Positions 1 to 10,046 of a DNA stretch of 64,000 nt are shown here, piece by piece. Position 1 is the stretch's first letter. Each line of letters opens with the position of its first letter. The notes under the pieces are model-generated. The model searched no databases, was not told the origin of the DNA, and saw only the letters and a list, made by a program, of their open reading frames with translations. Source of the DNA: Pragia fontium DSM 5563 = ATCC 49100 (GTDB lineage Bacteria; Pseudomonadota; Gammaproteobacteria; Enterobacterales; Enterobacteriaceae); NCBI RefSeq assembly GCF_900112475.1, contig NZ_FOLW01000003.1:216078-280077 (forward strand). The letters are read 5' to 3'. The translations under genes were made by a program, and so were the position numbers.

Positions 1-387
1 TTTGTTAGCAGAACTCAATCGTTGGGAGAGACGGGTGTTGGGGTCGTAGTAGCTTTAGCTACCGGAGCGCCCCTAACCCGGCTAGGCCCAACGCTCTCTA
101 TAGCTGAATACAGATGGTCTTCCGGCTGAGCACAATAGCCATATTCGCTCACTATTTTTACAGCCGACATTGTCACTTTTGCTGATTTAAAAAGTTTTGT
201 TAGCAGAACTCAATCGTTGGGAAAGACGGGTGTTGGGGTCGTAGTAGCTTTAGCTACCGGAGCGCCCCTAATCCGGCTAGGCACAACGCTCTTCATAGCT
301 GAATACAGATGGTCTTCCGGCTGAGCACAATAACCATATTCGCTCACTGTTTTTACAGCCGGAACATTCACGTTTGCTGATTTAAGA
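1..387. repeat. Tandem repeat, two 195-bp units
   Basis: Two head-to-tail copies (1-195 and 196-387) align without any length change and differ at scattered single bases. The left edge of the window cuts the array, so more units may lie outside. Each unit holds a 34-bp core (40-73 and 235-268) that can fold into a stem-loop and recurs at 12892-12925. On the minus strand each copy has a short open frame (15-170 and 210-401) ending at the same TGA. Most differences between the two copies would change the amino acid, so I see no sign of selection on a protein. A tandem array of a non-coding element is more likely than duplicated small genes. Confidence 0.85.
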
Positions 388-403
388 AGGTTTATCATCA
401 AGC

Positions 404-433
404 AAAGCTTCCCAAATAAATATGGGAAGCTTT
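404..433. terminator. Bidirectional terminator hairpin
   Basis: A 10-bp perfect stem (AAAGCTTCCC / GGGAAGCTTT) with a 10-nt loop has T-rich ends on both strands. It lies just past the stop codon of the minus-strand fimbrial-type gene and probably ends that transcript before the tandem repeat. Confidence 0.7.
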
Positions 434-452
434 TATCATGTGAAAAGAATCA

Positions 453-1019
453 CTACGGCATAACTGCAACATTGGCATAAACCACACCGCTATAATCCCC
501 CGGTTTATAAGCGTTATGCACTCGTTGCGATTCAAAGACGAACGCGATTTCTTGTTCTGCATAACCAACATGACGAGTCAGTAGATAGTCGTGCTGGGCA
601 CCAGAGTAAAGAAACGCCTTCTTACCGGTATGGTCGATAGTGGAAATTTTATATTCCATTTTATTCAGTTGAGCGCCAGAACTACTATTGAGGGTAAAAG
701 GCCGACCGGTGGCGGAATTGCCATCGTCCAACGTAAGCCTAACTTTGTCATCGGCGCTGCTGTTACTCCATAACCGTAGTGGCCTGATGCTAACGGTATC
801 AGCAGACAACGTTGCTGGAGCAGCATAAGGGCTACCGGACGGTATCAGATGGATATCCAATTGTGTGATGGGCGTTCCTTCCGGGGTGGTAATCATTGCG
901 CTGCCGGGCACCTGAGCGCTGATGTTAAAACGTGTATCATAGTTACCCGGGGAAACGGCTAAAGCGGCGGCGGCGTAAGTCATACCGATGAGAGTAGGTA
1001 GAAGAATTTTTATTTTCAT
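453..1019 (-). CDS. CS1-type fimbrial major-subunit-like protein
   Basis: A 188-aa secreted protein. It has a cleavable signal peptide (MKIKILLP followed by a hydrophobic Ala/Leu stretch, likely cut after about residue 22). The mature part is beta-rich with no internal transmembrane segment. The C-terminal Pro-Gly-Asp-Tyr-Ser-Gly-Val-Val block resembles the end of CS1/CFA/I and Burkholderia Cbl pilins (alternate chaperone-usher, alpha clade), where the last strand takes part in chaperone binding and donor-strand exchange. I infer a pilin or pilin-like adhesin subunit. No usher, chaperone or tip gene is visible. Partners, if any, would lie beyond the left edge, downstream on this strand. The family assignment rests on overall pattern and is tentative. 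Confidence 0.5.
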   Translation of the reverse strand: MKIKILLPTLIGMTYAAAALAVSPGNYDTRFNISAQVPGSAMITTPEGTPITQLDIHLIPSGSPYAAPATLSADTVSIRPLRLWSNSSADDKVRLTLDDGNSATGRPFTLNSSSGAQLNKMEYKISTIDHTGKKAFLYSGAQHDYLLTRHVGYAEQEIAFVFESQRVHNAYKPGDYSGVVYANVAVMP

Positions 1020-1163
1020 CGTTCATTACTCATATTGATAAGTTTAAATAAATTAATTCTGTCTGCGGCATCGGCCTGAAGAAATGCAAATGATGCGCAA
1101 TCAGGACGAGATGTAATCCATTTAATCTCTATCAATATGTAGTATAGATGAACTGCTGGGTTT

Positions 1164-2396
1164 TCAATTTTCGGGCTGAGTTTTTTTCCAGGCATCTAAC
1201 GCCGCGAGCCGACGTTGATTTAGTTGGGTTTTAATATCGGCACCGCTAAACCCGGCATCAATAATTTCTTTCACCGATACGCCATTGGCAACGGCGTAAG
1301 CCTGCTTCAGGTAATCGGCTTGAGGATAGGGTTTATTCTGCCAGCCGGCACGACCGCGATAATCTGCTTCGCTAACCAGTATCATTTGTTCCAGCCGCTG
1401 GGGTTTACGCCAAACATCAATAGCATTAAACAGATTAAGCATGGTTGAGGGGCGTAATTTATATACCGTATGGATTTGATCGTGAAATTCCGACATCAGA
1501 CGAGCCAGTTCTCGGGTGGTATTCGGGATTTTGTAACGTTGGCAGATATTTTCTACCAGCCTGACGCCCGCTAATCCATGACCGTGATGGTGAGGCCACA
1601 TCTCTTGTGGGGTCAAACCCTTACCGACATCATGCAACAGCGCTGAGAAACGTACGTCAATATCATCGCTGAGCTGTGCTGCCACTTCCAGTACCATTAA
1701 AACGTGAATGCCGGTATCAATCTCAGGGTGCCATTTCTCCGGAGCAGGTACACCAAACAGATTATCAATTTCCGGAAACAGGACCGCCAGTGCGCCGCAA
1801 TCTCTCAGGACTTGAAAGTATACCTGTGGGCATTGGGTCGCCAGCGCCTTTTCCGTCTCTTTCCAGACTCTTTCCGGCGTCAGGCTGGAAATTTCGCCAC
1901 CGTTCACCATCTCTATCATTAAGCGTTGGGTTTCTGGTGCGATGGTGAAGCCCAGATGGGCATAGCGCGCAGCAAAACGCGCAATCCTAAGTACCCGCAA
2001 TGGATCTTCACGAAAGGCTGGGGAGACATGACGCAAAATGCGTTGTTCAAGATCCTGCTGGCCGTGATAAGGATCGATTAAATTCCCATCGGGGTCTGAT
2101 GCAATGGCGTTAATAGTTAAGTCGCGGCGCAGTAAATCTTGTTCTAGCGTAACGTCCGGAGCGGCATAGCAAGTAAAGCCGGTATATCCGGGGCCTGATT
2201 TACGTTCAGTGCGCGCCAGCGCATGCTCATCATGGGTGGTGGGATGCAGAAATACCGGGAAGTCTTTCCCTACCTGTTGATAGCCCATGGCCAGCATTTG
2301 TTCTGGCGTTGCACCCACGACGACCCAGTCATATTCATGTACCGGTAATCCTAATAAGCGATCGCGGACGGCTCCGCCAACAAGATAGGTCTTCAC
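1164..2396 (-). CDS. cca: CCA-adding tRNA nucleotidyltransferase
   Basis: A 410-aa cytosolic enzyme that builds or repairs the 3' CCA end of tRNAs from CTP and ATP without a template. It aligns end to end with E. coli Cca (412 aa). The N-terminal nucleotidyltransferase fold starts with [12 protein letters not shown]. The metal-binding pair is Glu21 and Asp23 (EYDW), where E. coli has Asp-x-Asp. [10 protein letters not shown] and EDPLRVLR follow at about residues 91-142. The C-terminal half carries an HD phosphohydrolase motif (HDVGKG near 255) and a His cluster (HHHGHG), as in class II enzymes of this type, which also have 2',3'-cyclic phosphodiesterase and phosphatase activity. It lies downstream of ygiM on the same strand, separated by a hairpin, so it may be expressed partly on its own. 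Confidence 0.97.
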   Translation of the reverse strand: MKTYLVGGAVRDRLLGLPVHEYDWVVVGATPEQMLAMGYQQVGKDFPVFLHPTTHDEHALARTERKSGPGYTGFTCYAAPDVTLEQDLLRRDLTINAIASDPDGNLIDPYHGQQDLEQRILRHVSPAFREDPLRVLRIARFAARYAHLGFTIAPETQRLMIEMVNGGEISSLTPERVWKETEKALATQCPQVYFQVLRDCGALAVLFPEIDNLFGVPAPEKWHPEIDTGIHVLMVLEVAAQLSDDIDVRFSALLHDVGKGLTPQEMWPHHHGHGLAGVRLVENICQRYKIPNTTRELARLMSEFHDQIHTVYKLRPSTMLNLFNAIDVWRKPQRLEQMILVSEADYRGRAGWQNKPYPQADYLKQAYAVANGVSVKEIIDAGFSGADIKTQLNQRRLAALDAWKKTQPEN

Positions 2397-2447
2397 TGTC
2401 TCTCCGGAAAATCTTGGTTCAATAATATGTCAGGCTGTTTGACGTAA

Positions 2448-2473
2448 AACGCCGGACAAAGAGTGCCGGCGTT
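2448..2473 (-). terminator. Terminator after ygiM
   Basis: An 8-bp stem AACGCCGG / CCGGCGTT is followed on the minus strand by TTTTACG. It lies between the end of ygiM and the start of cca and would reduce read-through into cca. Confidence 0.6.
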
Positions 2474-2506
2474 GGTATCGGGTTAACTTAAACGATAAAA
2501 ATCAGA

Positions 2507-3130
2507 TTAGTTCATCCAGCGATCTTTTTTACGACGTGGGATCAGATAAGGCAGAATCAGACCTAACAGCAAACCAATGCCGGCAACACCGCCGCCGTAC
2601 ATAAACCATTGTTGAATAATGGTGCGCTGTTTGTCATCCAATTGCAGGCTGATATCGCTCACTTTTTTCTTCGCTTCAACCAGCTCATCTTTTAGCTTTT
2701 GATTTTCATCTTTTAGCCCATTGATAATGCCATCGCTGCTAGCGACCTTTTGCTGCATATCGGCGGTGCGCTGATTCCAACTGTTATCAATATTGGTTAA
2801 CTTATCGGTTAACTCTTTAACCTGTAGCTCCAGTGCAGGAACTTTCTCGCTCAGGCTAGGGTCGGTGCTCAGTTGTTCTAATGGGATCCAAGCGGTACGA
2901 CCTTTCGCGTCACGAATTTGTCCATACTTGGTTCCGCTATTCACAGCAAGCAGTTCGACTTTTTCACCGGCATTAATTGCGCCGGTAATACGGTGGTTGT
3001 CCGATGGACCACCGCGTAAATAGGTAATCAGATTATCGGAGATATATCTGGTTTCAGCCGCGGTTGCGGTAAATGCGGCAATACTAAGGGATGCCAATAA
3101 GGCGATAGTAATTGATCTTAATGTAAGCAT
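2507..3130 (-). CDS. ygiM: SH3-domain membrane protein YgiM
   Basis: A 207-aa inner-membrane protein of the TIGR04211 family. In order: an N-terminal signal sequence (about 1-25), a bacterial SH3 domain (about 26-95, containing YLRGGPSDNH and the RTAWIPLEQL end), a long charged coiled coil (about 100-168), one transmembrane helix (about 175-198), and a short basic tail, RRKKDRWMN. The SH3 domain should face the periplasm, where such domains often bind peptidoglycan. The exact role is unknown. E. coli has the same ygiM-cca pair. The region between it and ygiF holds the divergent promoters. Confidence 0.9.
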   Translation of the reverse strand: MLTLRSITIALLASLSIAAFTATAAETRYISDNLITYLRGGPSDNHRITGAINAGEKVELLAVNSGTKYGQIRDAKGRTAWIPLEQLSTDPSLSEKVPALELQVKELTDKLTNIDNSWNQRTADMQQKVASSDGIINGLKDENQKLKDELVEAKKKVSDISLQLDDKQRTIIQQWFMYGGGVAGIGLLLGLILPYLIPRRKKDRWMN

Positions 3131-3336
3131 TGTCGGTATTTTTATCTTCTCAGAAAAATGACGTATGTACGGATAGTAGAGCGTTCAGGGAGCTGGTGCA
3201 ATGTAAAAACCTTGTTACGTCTGAATAAAGGACATAAATCAGGTGGTTTTTTACCTCACCGATAGCGTAAATTACTACACTAATACCACGATAATTATCG
3301 TTTATTCCTCGAATGACTCTGACCGCGGAAACTATT

Positions 3337-4629
3337 ATGACCGTTGAAATAGAATTAAAGTTCATTGCCAGTCCTGCGGCTCTTGCCGCATTACCGGAAA
3401 AAATAACAGGCTGGAAGTGTGAAGCTCATGAAGTATTACAGCTCTCGAATACTTACTACGACTCAGAACTGGGGGTGCTGCGTTCCCATCGCTTTGGGTT
3501 ACGCGTCAGGGGATGCAATCAGACTTATGAAATGACGTTGAAGTCAGCTGGAAGCGTGGTCGGCGGTATCGCCCATCGTCAGGAATATAATATTGACTTA
3601 CCGGACGATAAATTAGATATCTCATTATTGCCGAAAGATGTTTGGCCTGATGATATGAATGTAGCAGAGCTGCAAGAGACGTTGAATCCACTGTTTACTA
3701 CCGACTTTAAACGAGAAACGTGGTTGATAAATTTCCAGCAAAGCCAGATAGAGATCGCCCTCGATCAGGGCATCATTCAAGCCGGTGAATTAAGCGAACC
3801 GATCGGTGAACTGGAAATGGAGCTTAAACAGGGCAATGCCGCGGATATGCTAGCGCTGGCGCAGCAACTGACTACCGTTGAGGGATTACGTCTTGGTAGC
3901 CAGAGTAAGGCCGCGCGTGGATACCGACTGCTAGCGGGTTCTGCTGAGCTACCTGAGGCTGAAATGGTAATATTGACGGTATCGGATAAAGCCAATACTG
4001 AACAGGGGCTGGAAGCAGCACTGGAATGGGCGCTGTCGTATTGGCAGCGTAATGAAGCCAATTGGTTTGACGGTGAAACGCAGGCTCAATATGGCGTCAG
4101 GCATGCTTTGACCACCATTCGTCAAATTCTGGTGGTTTTTGGCGGGATGATTCCGCGAAAAGCGACAACTTCGCTACGTGAACGTTTGGTAACGTTAGAG
4201 CAGCAGCTTGAAAGTAAACAGGACGTTGCTTCGATATGTGAGCAGCCCGGCTATTTGCAGTTAAAGCTAGCGGTGATGGCGTGGTTGATGAACAAAGGCT
4301 GGCGGTTGTTTATCGATGAGAAAGGTAAACAGAAGCTCTCTGGTTCCTTCAAACGTTTTGCCGATGTGATGATGTCCCGCTGCCGCTCTGAGTTGAAAGA
4401 GGCTTTCAATAAGCCGTTAACTAACGATGGCTATAACGATCAACAGCCGCGTCTTGAACGGCAAATCATCAATTTTTATCTGTTGTCTGGCGCCTATGAC
4501 CCAGAGCAGTCGCTGCCTTATATTGATGTCTGGCAGAAATTGTTTAATGCCGAGGGGGATCGCGATTTACTGCGTCGCAGTGCGATGGAACAACCGCTTT
4601 TCTGGCTGAATAGCTCTCAGCACGTATAA
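3337..4629 (+). CDS. ygiF: Inorganic triphosphatase YgiF (CYTH-CHAD)
   Basis: A two-domain cytosolic protein of 430 aa from the chosen start. The N-terminal CYTH domain (about 1-200) opens with EIELKF, the ExExK signature that binds triphosphate and metal in the tunnel. The C-terminal CHAD domain (about 215-425) is helical and rich in conserved His and Arg/Lys; CHAD domains bind polyphosphate. E. coli YgiF hydrolyses inorganic tripolyphosphate. An upstream in-frame ATG at 3313 exists. I chose the internal ATG because E. coli YgiF begins directly before EIELKF. glnE follows 35 bp downstream on the same strand, as in E. coli. Confidence 0.93.
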   Translation: MTVEIELKFIASPAALAALPEKITGWKCEAHEVLQLSNTYYDSELGVLRSHRFGLRVRGCNQTYEMTLKSAGSVVGGIAHRQEYNIDLPDDKLDISLLPKDVWPDDMNVAELQETLNPLFTTDFKRETWLINFQQSQIEIALDQGIIQAGELSEPIGELEMELKQGNAADMLALAQQLTTVEGLRLGSQSKAARGYRLLAGSAELPEAEMVILTVSDKANTEQGLEAALEWALSYWQRNEANWFDGETQAQYGVRHALTTIRQILVVFGGMIPRKATTSLRERLVTLEQQLESKQDVASICEQPGYLQLKLAVMAWLMNKGWRLFIDEKGKQKLSGSFKRFADVMMSRCRSELKEAFNKPLTNDGYNDQQPRLERQIINFYLLSGAYDPEQSLPYIDVWQKLFNAEGDRDLLRRSAMEQPLFWLNSSQHV

Positions 4630-4664
4630 CCCGTTTTTTCTATTGGTTGTGTAAAGGATGCCCT

Positions 4665-7505
4665 ATGTTATCACTTTCCCCATTACTGGATGCTCAGCGG
4701 ATTAAACGACAGTCTGAATTGGAGCAGCGTTTGGCAGGTTCTGTTCAGTTTAGCCCGCAAGACGGTATGGCACTGGCTTTGAGCGACTTTGTTAGTGATG
4801 GCTTACTTCAACATCCTGAGTGGTGGCCGGAGTTCCATCTGATGGAACCTTCAGCCGATGACGCCCAACATTATGAAACTTGGTTGAACGCTGCGCTGGC
4901 GGAAGTGATAGATGAAGCCGAGTTGTTGCGGGTTTTACGCCTGTTTCGTCGCCGTATGATGATGCGTATTTCCTGGGCACAAAGCCTTAACCTATGTGAT
5001 ACCCAGCAGACCCTTAGTCAACTGAGCATATTGGCGGAAACCCTGATTATCGCCGCCAGAGATTGGCTATATCGCCTCTGCTGTCAGGAATGGGGTACGC
5101 CGATAAATGCAGAGGGTGTTGCACAACCGCTATTTATTCTGGGTATGGGAAAGCTGGGCGGCGGGGAACTGAATTTTTCTTCCGATATCGATTTGATTTT
5201 TGCCTATCCGGAAAATGGTGAAACTCAGGGAGGACGCCGTCAACTGGATAATGCCCAGTTCTTTACTCGTCTTGGCCAACGCCTGATTAAAGCGCTGGAT
5301 CAGATCACCCCAGAAGGCTTTGTTTACCGGGTAGATATGCGTTTACGACCTTTCGGTGATAGCGGGCCGCTGGTGTTTAGCTTTAATGCGCTGGAAGACT
5401 ACTATCAGGAACAAGGACGCGACTGGGAACGCTATGCCATGGTTAAAGCACGCATCATGGGCGATGGTCACGATGGCTATAGCGAGGAGCTTAAACGGAT
5501 GCTGCGGCCTTTTGTATTTCGCCGTTATATCGATTTTAGCGTGATCCAGTCGTTGCGTAATATGAAAGGCATGATTGCCCGAGAAGTCCGCCGTCGTGGT
5601 CTGGCGGATAACATTAAGTTAGGTGCGGGGGGGATCCGCGAGATTGAGTTTATTACTCAAGTTTTCCAGCTTATTCGCGGTGGTCGTGAGCCGAAACTAC
5701 AGGGTAATTCTCTGCTGCCGACTTTGCAGGTGATTGCTGATTTGGAGCTGCTAACCCGGGAAGAGACGGAGACGCTGGCCGGCGCTTATCTTTATTTGCG
5801 TCGGTTAGAAAACCTATTGCAGGCAATTGCCGATCAGCAAACTCAGACCTTACCTGATAATCCATTGGATCAGGCTCGACTTGCTGCCGGTATGGGATGC
5901 CCCGACTGGCCGACGCTATTAACGCAGTTGAGTGAATATATGTCTGCGGTCAGAGCCATCTTTGCTGACCTGATCGGCGATGATAGCCCTGATATAGAGG
6001 ACGATCCTGACTGTTTACGGTATAGCCCACTCTGGTTAGATGATTTTGATCCAGATGAACTATCACTGTTAATGCCCCAGTTAAATCAGGCATCTTGCTT
6101 ACAGTTTAGCGAGCATTTGCAGGCATTTCGTCATGATGTGGATAAGCGCTCGATTGGTCAGCGAGGCAGGGATGTGCTTGATAAGCTAATGCCTAGACTC
6201 CTGTCTGAGGTGGGTAAACGAGACGATGCTGACAGTGTATTACCGAGGCTGACGCATTTAATTCTTAGCATTGTTACTCGCACCACCTATCTGGAATTGT
6301 TGGTAGAGTATCCGCTAGCGATGACCCATCTTATTCGTCTGTGTGCGGCTTCCCCCATGGTCGCCAGTAAGCTGGCTCGCTATCCAATTCTGTTGGACGA
6401 ATTACTCGATGTGAATTCACTGTATCAGGCAGTACCGCTAAGCGCTTATCGCGACGAACTGCGGCAGTTTTTACTGCGGGTGCCGGAAGAGGACGAAGAG
6501 CAACGTCTGGAAGCGCTCCGACAGTTTAAGCAGACTCATTTACTGCGAATTGCCGCGGCGGATATTGCCGGAGCATTGCCGGTAATGAAAGTGAGCGATC
6601 ACTTAACTTATCTGGCGGAAGCGATTATCGATGCAGTCGTCCAGCAAGCCTGGTTCCAAATGACGGCTCGTTATGGTCAGCCAACTCACTTATACGATAG
6701 AGAAGGTCGCGGTTTTGCCGTGGTTGCCTATGGTAAGCTGGGGGGAATAGAGCTGGGTTATAGTTCCGATCTGGATTTGGTCTTTTTGGTGGATTGTCCT
6801 GAGCATATCAGTACCGATGGTCAGCGCAGTATTGATGGCCGCCAGTTCTACCTGCGCCTGGCACAGCGGATTATGCATCTGTTTAGTGCACGTATGGCCT
6901 CTGGCGTGCTGTATGAAGTGGATGCCCGGCTGCGTCCATCTGGAGAGTCTGGCTTGTTAGTGAGTACTATCAATGCATTTGAAGACTACCAGCGTAATGA
7001 AGCATGGACTTGGGAACATCAAGCGTTGGTACGGACCCGCATCGTTTACAGCGATCCCATTTTGCATAAAGCGTTCGATCGGGCTCGCCATGACATTCTG
7101 AGCCTTGAGCGTGATGAGCCCCAGCTCAAGCTGGATGTGCGTGAAATGCGTGAAAAGATGCGCAGTCATTTAGCGGACAAAGATCCTGATTTATTTGACT
7201 TGAAAACCGATGAAGGGGGTATCACGGATATTGAGTTTATCGCCCAATATTTAGTGTTGCGTTACGCTCACCAGCAGCCTCAGCTCACCCGCTGGTCGGA
7301 TAATGTGCGGATATTTGAACTGATGGCTAATTATCAGATTATGGATGAGCGAGAAGCGGCAGCGCTGACCCATGCGTATGTTTCTATGCGCGATGAAATT
7401 CATCGTCTGGCTCTGCAAGATAAGCCGGGTAAGGTATCGATAGCGCATTTTGCCGCGGAGCGTCAGCAGGTAAACCAAAGCTGGCAGAGATGGTTGGCAG
7501 AGTAA
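4665..7505 (+). CDS. glnE: Glutamine synthetase adenylyltransferase/deadenylase
   Basis: A 946-aa enzyme, equal in length to E. coli GlnE. It adds AMP to glutamine synthetase when nitrogen is plentiful and removes it when nitrogen is scarce, under control of the PII protein and glutamine. Two nucleotidyltransferase halves are visible. The N-terminal deadenylase has [16 protein letters not shown] near residue 160, and the C-terminal adenylylase has [16 protein letters not shown] near residue 690. Both keep the G-x11-DxD pattern. The ATG is preceded by AAAGGA at good spacing. A TTG 18 bp upstream is in frame but would put that Shine-Dalgarno sequence inside the gene. It probably forms an operon with ygiF. 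Confidence 0.97.
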   Translation: MLSLSPLLDAQRIKRQSELEQRLAGSVQFSPQDGMALALSDFVSDGLLQHPEWWPEFHLMEPSADDAQHYETWLNAALAEVIDEAELLRVLRLFRRRMMMRISWAQSLNLCDTQQTLSQLSILAETLIIAARDWLYRLCCQEWGTPINAEGVAQPLFILGMGKLGGGELNFSSDIDLIFAYPENGETQGGRRQLDNAQFFTRLGQRLIKALDQITPEGFVYRVDMRLRPFGDSGPLVFSFNALEDYYQEQGRDWERYAMVKARIMGDGHDGYSEELKRMLRPFVFRRYIDFSVIQSLRNMKGMIAREVRRRGLADNIKLGAGGIREIEFITQVFQLIRGGREPKLQGNSLLPTLQVIADLELLTREETETLAGAYLYLRRLENLLQAIADQQTQTLPDNPLDQARLAAGMGCPDWPTLLTQLSEYMSAVRAIFADLIGDDSPDIEDDPDCLRYSPLWLDDFDPDELSLLMPQLNQASCLQFSEHLQAFRHDVDKRSIGQRGRDVLDKLMPRLLSEVGKRDDADSVLPRLTHLILSIVTRTTYLELLVEYPLAMTHLIRLCAASPMVASKLARYPILLDELLDVNSLYQAVPLSAYRDELRQFLLRVPEEDEEQRLEALRQFKQTHLLRIAAADIAGALPVMKVSDHLTYLAEAIIDAVVQQAWFQMTARYGQPTHLYDREGRGFAVVAYGKLGGIELGYSSDLDLVFLVDCPEHISTDGQRSIDGRQFYLRLAQRIMHLFSARMASGVLYEVDARLRPSGESGLLVSTINAFEDYQRNEAWTWEHQALVRTRIVYSDPILHKAFDRARHDILSLERDEPQLKLDVREMREKMRSHLADKDPDLFDLKTDEGGITDIEFIAQYLVLRYAHQQPQLTRWSDNVRIFELMANYQIMDEREAAALTHAYVSMRDEIHRLALQDKPGKVSIAHFAAERQQVNQSWQRWLAE

Positions 7506-7511
7506 AGCCTA

Positions 7512-7545
7512 CTCCTCAGTGATCGCGTTATTTTTCACTGAGGAG
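7512..7545. terminator. Shared terminator between glnE and lpxL
   Basis: A perfect 11-bp stem (CTCCTCAGTGA / TCACTGAGGAG) lies between the converging ends of glnE and the acyltransferase gene. The loop is T-rich. The stem is followed by CAAAAG on the plus strand, so termination may be stronger on one strand, but position and stem strength support a shared stop. Confidence 0.6.
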
Positions 7546-7551
7546 CAAAAG

Positions 7552-8484
7552 TTATTGATAGAGTGAAGGTTCACCTTCAGGACGAGTTTTAAAGCGGCGA
7601 TGTAGCCACATGTATTGCTCTGGTGCGATCAAAATTTGCTGTTCAATAGCCTTATTCATAAACGCCGCGGCGGCCACTTCATCTTTTTTAGGAAATCCTT
7701 CCAGCGGTGGCTGTACTATCAGGCTATAGCCGCTATTGTCTTCATTTCTCATGGGAATAAATGGCACTAATAGCGGGTCTGCGGCGCGCACCAGAATCGT
7801 GGTACCAATCGTCGTTGCCGCTTTTTCTACCGCAAAGAATGGCGCAAAAACGCTATTGCGTGGACCATAGTCATGATCCGGTGCATACCAGATAAGCTCG
7901 CCTTTCTTGAGGGAACGAATCATGCCCTTAATATCACGACGATCCAGCATATATTTATTAGAGCGCAGTCTGCCCCAAGTTTGCAGCCAGTCCATTAATT
8001 TGTTGTCGTGAGGGCGGTAAACGCCAACGCCGGGTCGATGTATGCCGATAATACGTGCCCCGAGTTCTAACGTCAGAAAGTGAATACCAATAACTAAAAC
8101 GCCGCGCTGTTCTGTTTTTCCGACATCTAAGTTATTGATACCTTTAATGGTACACCACTTTTCAATCCGCCAGTCAGGCCAAAACCAAGCCATGCCGGTT
8201 TCAAAGACCGCCAGACCCGTAGCTTCAAAGTTCTTAAGCATCCAGGCGGTATGCTCTTCCTCGGTCATATCAGGAAAGCACAGTTGAATATTGCTCTTGG
8301 AAATTTTTTTCCTGCGTTTCATAAAACGCATAGCAAAACGGCCTAAGCCTCGGCCCATACTATTAATCCAGGGATAGGGTAAGAGTACCAGCAAGTATAA
8401 GACACCTATGCCAAGCCACAGCAACCAATAACGTGGGTGTAAAAGGTCGCGGGTAAATTCCGGACGTATATGATTTTTTGACAT
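7552..8484 (-). CDS. lpxL: Lipid A acyltransferase, LpxL type
   Basis: A 310-aa inner-membrane enzyme of the lysophospholipid acyltransferase superfamily that transfers an acyl chain from acyl-ACP to Kdo2-lipid IVA in lipid A synthesis. It has one N-terminal membrane anchor (about 20-37) and the catalytic H-x4-E pair His135/Glu140 (HFLTLE). [20 protein letters not shown] and the terminal [13 protein letters not shown] are family signatures. LpxL, LpxP and LpxM are close paralogues. Blocks such as [12 protein letters not shown] and [13 protein letters not shown] match E. coli LpxL best in my memory, while other parts are LpxP-like, so chain-length specificity is uncertain. It is transcribed away from hldE, which makes the next step of LPS inner-core synthesis. 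Confidence 0.88.
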   Translation of the reverse strand: MSKNHIRPEFTRDLLHPRYWLLWLGIGVLYLLVLLPYPWINSMGRGLGRFAMRFMKRRKKISKSNIQLCFPDMTEEEHTAWMLKNFEATGLAVFETGMAWFWPDWRIEKWCTIKGINNLDVGKTEQRGVLVIGIHFLTLELGARIIGIHRPGVGVYRPHDNKLMDWLQTWGRLRSNKYMLDRRDIKGMIRSLKKGELIWYAPDHDYGPRNSVFAPFFAVEKAATTIGTTILVRAADPLLVPFIPMRNEDNSGYSLIVQPPLEGFPKKDEVAAAAFMNKAIEQQILIAPEQYMWLHRRFKTRPEGEPSLYQ

Positions 8485-8608
8485 AACGATTCGAATCAGA
8501 AAATTATTGCCAATTAGTTTAGCGGTATTTTTAACGCATTCCTATTTTATGACGTGATTATGATAAACTGGCAAACAATATATGCGGTCTTTGTTTATGG
8601 AGTTTGGG

Positions 8609-10036
8609 ATGAAAGTCATGTTACCTGATTTTAGCCGTGCCAATGTAATGGTGGTTGGCGATGTTATGCTCGACCGTTACTGGCACGGGCCCGCCAGCCG
8701 GATCTCACCTGAGGCACCGGTGCCGGTGGTTAAGGTTAATGTGGTAGAAGATCGTCCGGGTGGTGCGGCTAACGTGGCAATGAATATTGCATCCCTGTGC
8801 GGTATTTCCCAATTGGTTGGTTTAACCGGTCAGGATGAAGCGGCGCGGGTATTGGATGCCAAACTCAACGAAGTTAACGTGAAATGTGACTTTGTGACGC
8901 TGGAATCCCATCCAACCATCACCAAGTTGCGCGTGCTTTCTCGCAACCAGCAGCTACTACGCCTCGACTTTGAAGAAGGTTTTGACAACGTTGATGCTCA
9001 GCCTATTTTAGATCGCGTACAGCGCGCACTGCCTCAACTAGGGGCTTTAGTGCTGTCTGACTATGCCAAGGGCGCGTTGACATCGGTTCAGTCACTGATT
9101 CAGCTTGGGCGTGAAGCGGGTGTTCCGGTACTGATCGATCCGAAAGGCGCTGACTTTGAGCGTTACCGTGGAGCGACATTACTGACGCCGAATCTGTCTG
9201 AATTTGAGGCGGTCGTTGGTCACTGTACAAGTGAAGAACAACTGGTAGAGCGCGGTATGGCGCTGATTGAACGGTTCGAGTTTAGCGCGCTGTTGATCAC
9301 TCGCTCTGAAAACGGTATGACGTTATTGCAGCCGGGTAAAGAGCCATTCCATATGCCAACTCAGGCTCAGGAAGTGTATGACGTTACCGGTGCAGGTGAT
9401 ACGGTAATTGGCGTATTAGCAGTGAGTCTGGCGGCGGGGCTATCGTTAGAAGAGTCCTGCTTTATGGCAAACGCTGCTGCCGGTGTGGTGGTCGGTAAAC
9501 TGGGGACATCGACGGTTTCGCCTATTGAGTTGGAGAACGCGATTCGCGGCAGAGCCGATACCGGTTTTGGCGTAATGGACGAACAACAGCTTAAGCAGGC
9601 GGTTGCTCATGCCCGCCAGCGCGGTGAAAAAGTCGTGATGACCAACGGATGTTTTGACATTCTGCATGCCGGTCATGTTTCTTACTTAGCCAATGCCCGT
9701 AAGCTAGGGGATCGTTTGATTGTCGCGGTTAACAGCGATGCCTCAACCCGTCGACTGAAAGGGGAGACCCGCCCGGTTAATCCGCTGGCTCAGCGTATGA
9801 TTGTGCTGTCGGCGTTGGAGTCCGTTGATTGGGTTGTCTCATTTGATGAAGATACGCCGCAGCGTCTGATTGCTGATATTCTGCCGGATCTGCTGGTGAA
9901 AGGCGGTGACTATAAGCCGGAAGATATTGCCGGAAGTAAAGAGGTTTGGGCTGCCGGAGGCGATGTGCGGGTATTGAATTTTGAAGATGGCTGCTCAACC
10001 AGCAATATCATTAAAACGATTAGAGAGCGTGGTTAA
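8609..10036 (+). CDS. hldE: Bifunctional heptose kinase/ADP-heptose synthase
   Basis: A 475-aa cytosolic fusion enzyme for the ADP-glycero-manno-heptose pathway that feeds the LPS inner core. The N-terminal ribokinase-type domain (about 1-318) phosphorylates heptose 7-phosphate at C1 and contains GGAANVAMN and the anion-hole/catalytic motif VTGAGDT. The C-terminal nucleotidyltransferase domain (about 344-475) carries [16 protein letters not shown] with the HxGH motif and adds AMP. E. coli HldE is 477 aa. An in-frame ATG exists at 8582, but the start at MKVMLPDF matches the E. coli N-terminus and has a GGAG-like site 6-8 nt upstream. yjeH begins 10 bp after the stop, which suggests co-transcription. 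Confidence 0.96.
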   Translation: MKVMLPDFSRANVMVVGDVMLDRYWHGPASRISPEAPVPVVKVNVVEDRPGGAANVAMNIASLCGISQLVGLTGQDEAARVLDAKLNEVNVKCDFVTLESHPTITKLRVLSRNQQLLRLDFEEGFDNVDAQPILDRVQRALPQLGALVLSDYAKGALTSVQSLIQLGREAGVPVLIDPKGADFERYRGATLLTPNLSEFEAVVGHCTSEEQLVERGMALIERFEFSALLITRSENGMTLLQPGKEPFHMPTQAQEVYDVTGAGDTVIGVLAVSLAAGLSLEESCFMANAAAGVVVGKLGTSTVSPIELENAIRGRADTGFGVMDEQQLKQAVAHARQRGEKVVMTNGCFDILHAGHVSYLANARKLGDRLIVAVNSDASTRRLKGETRPVNPLAQRMIVLSALESVDWVVSFDEDTPQRLIADILPDLLVKGGDYKPEDIAGSKEVWAAGGDVRVLNFEDGCSTSNIIKTIRERG

Positions 10037-10046
10037 TCAGCAATAA

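Noticed and set aside
210-401. 63-aa minus-strand open frame inside the tandem repeat (and its 51-aa twin at 15-170)
   Set aside because: It starts right after a terminator hairpin, has a weak ribosome site, and the two copies differ mainly by amino-acid-changing bases.
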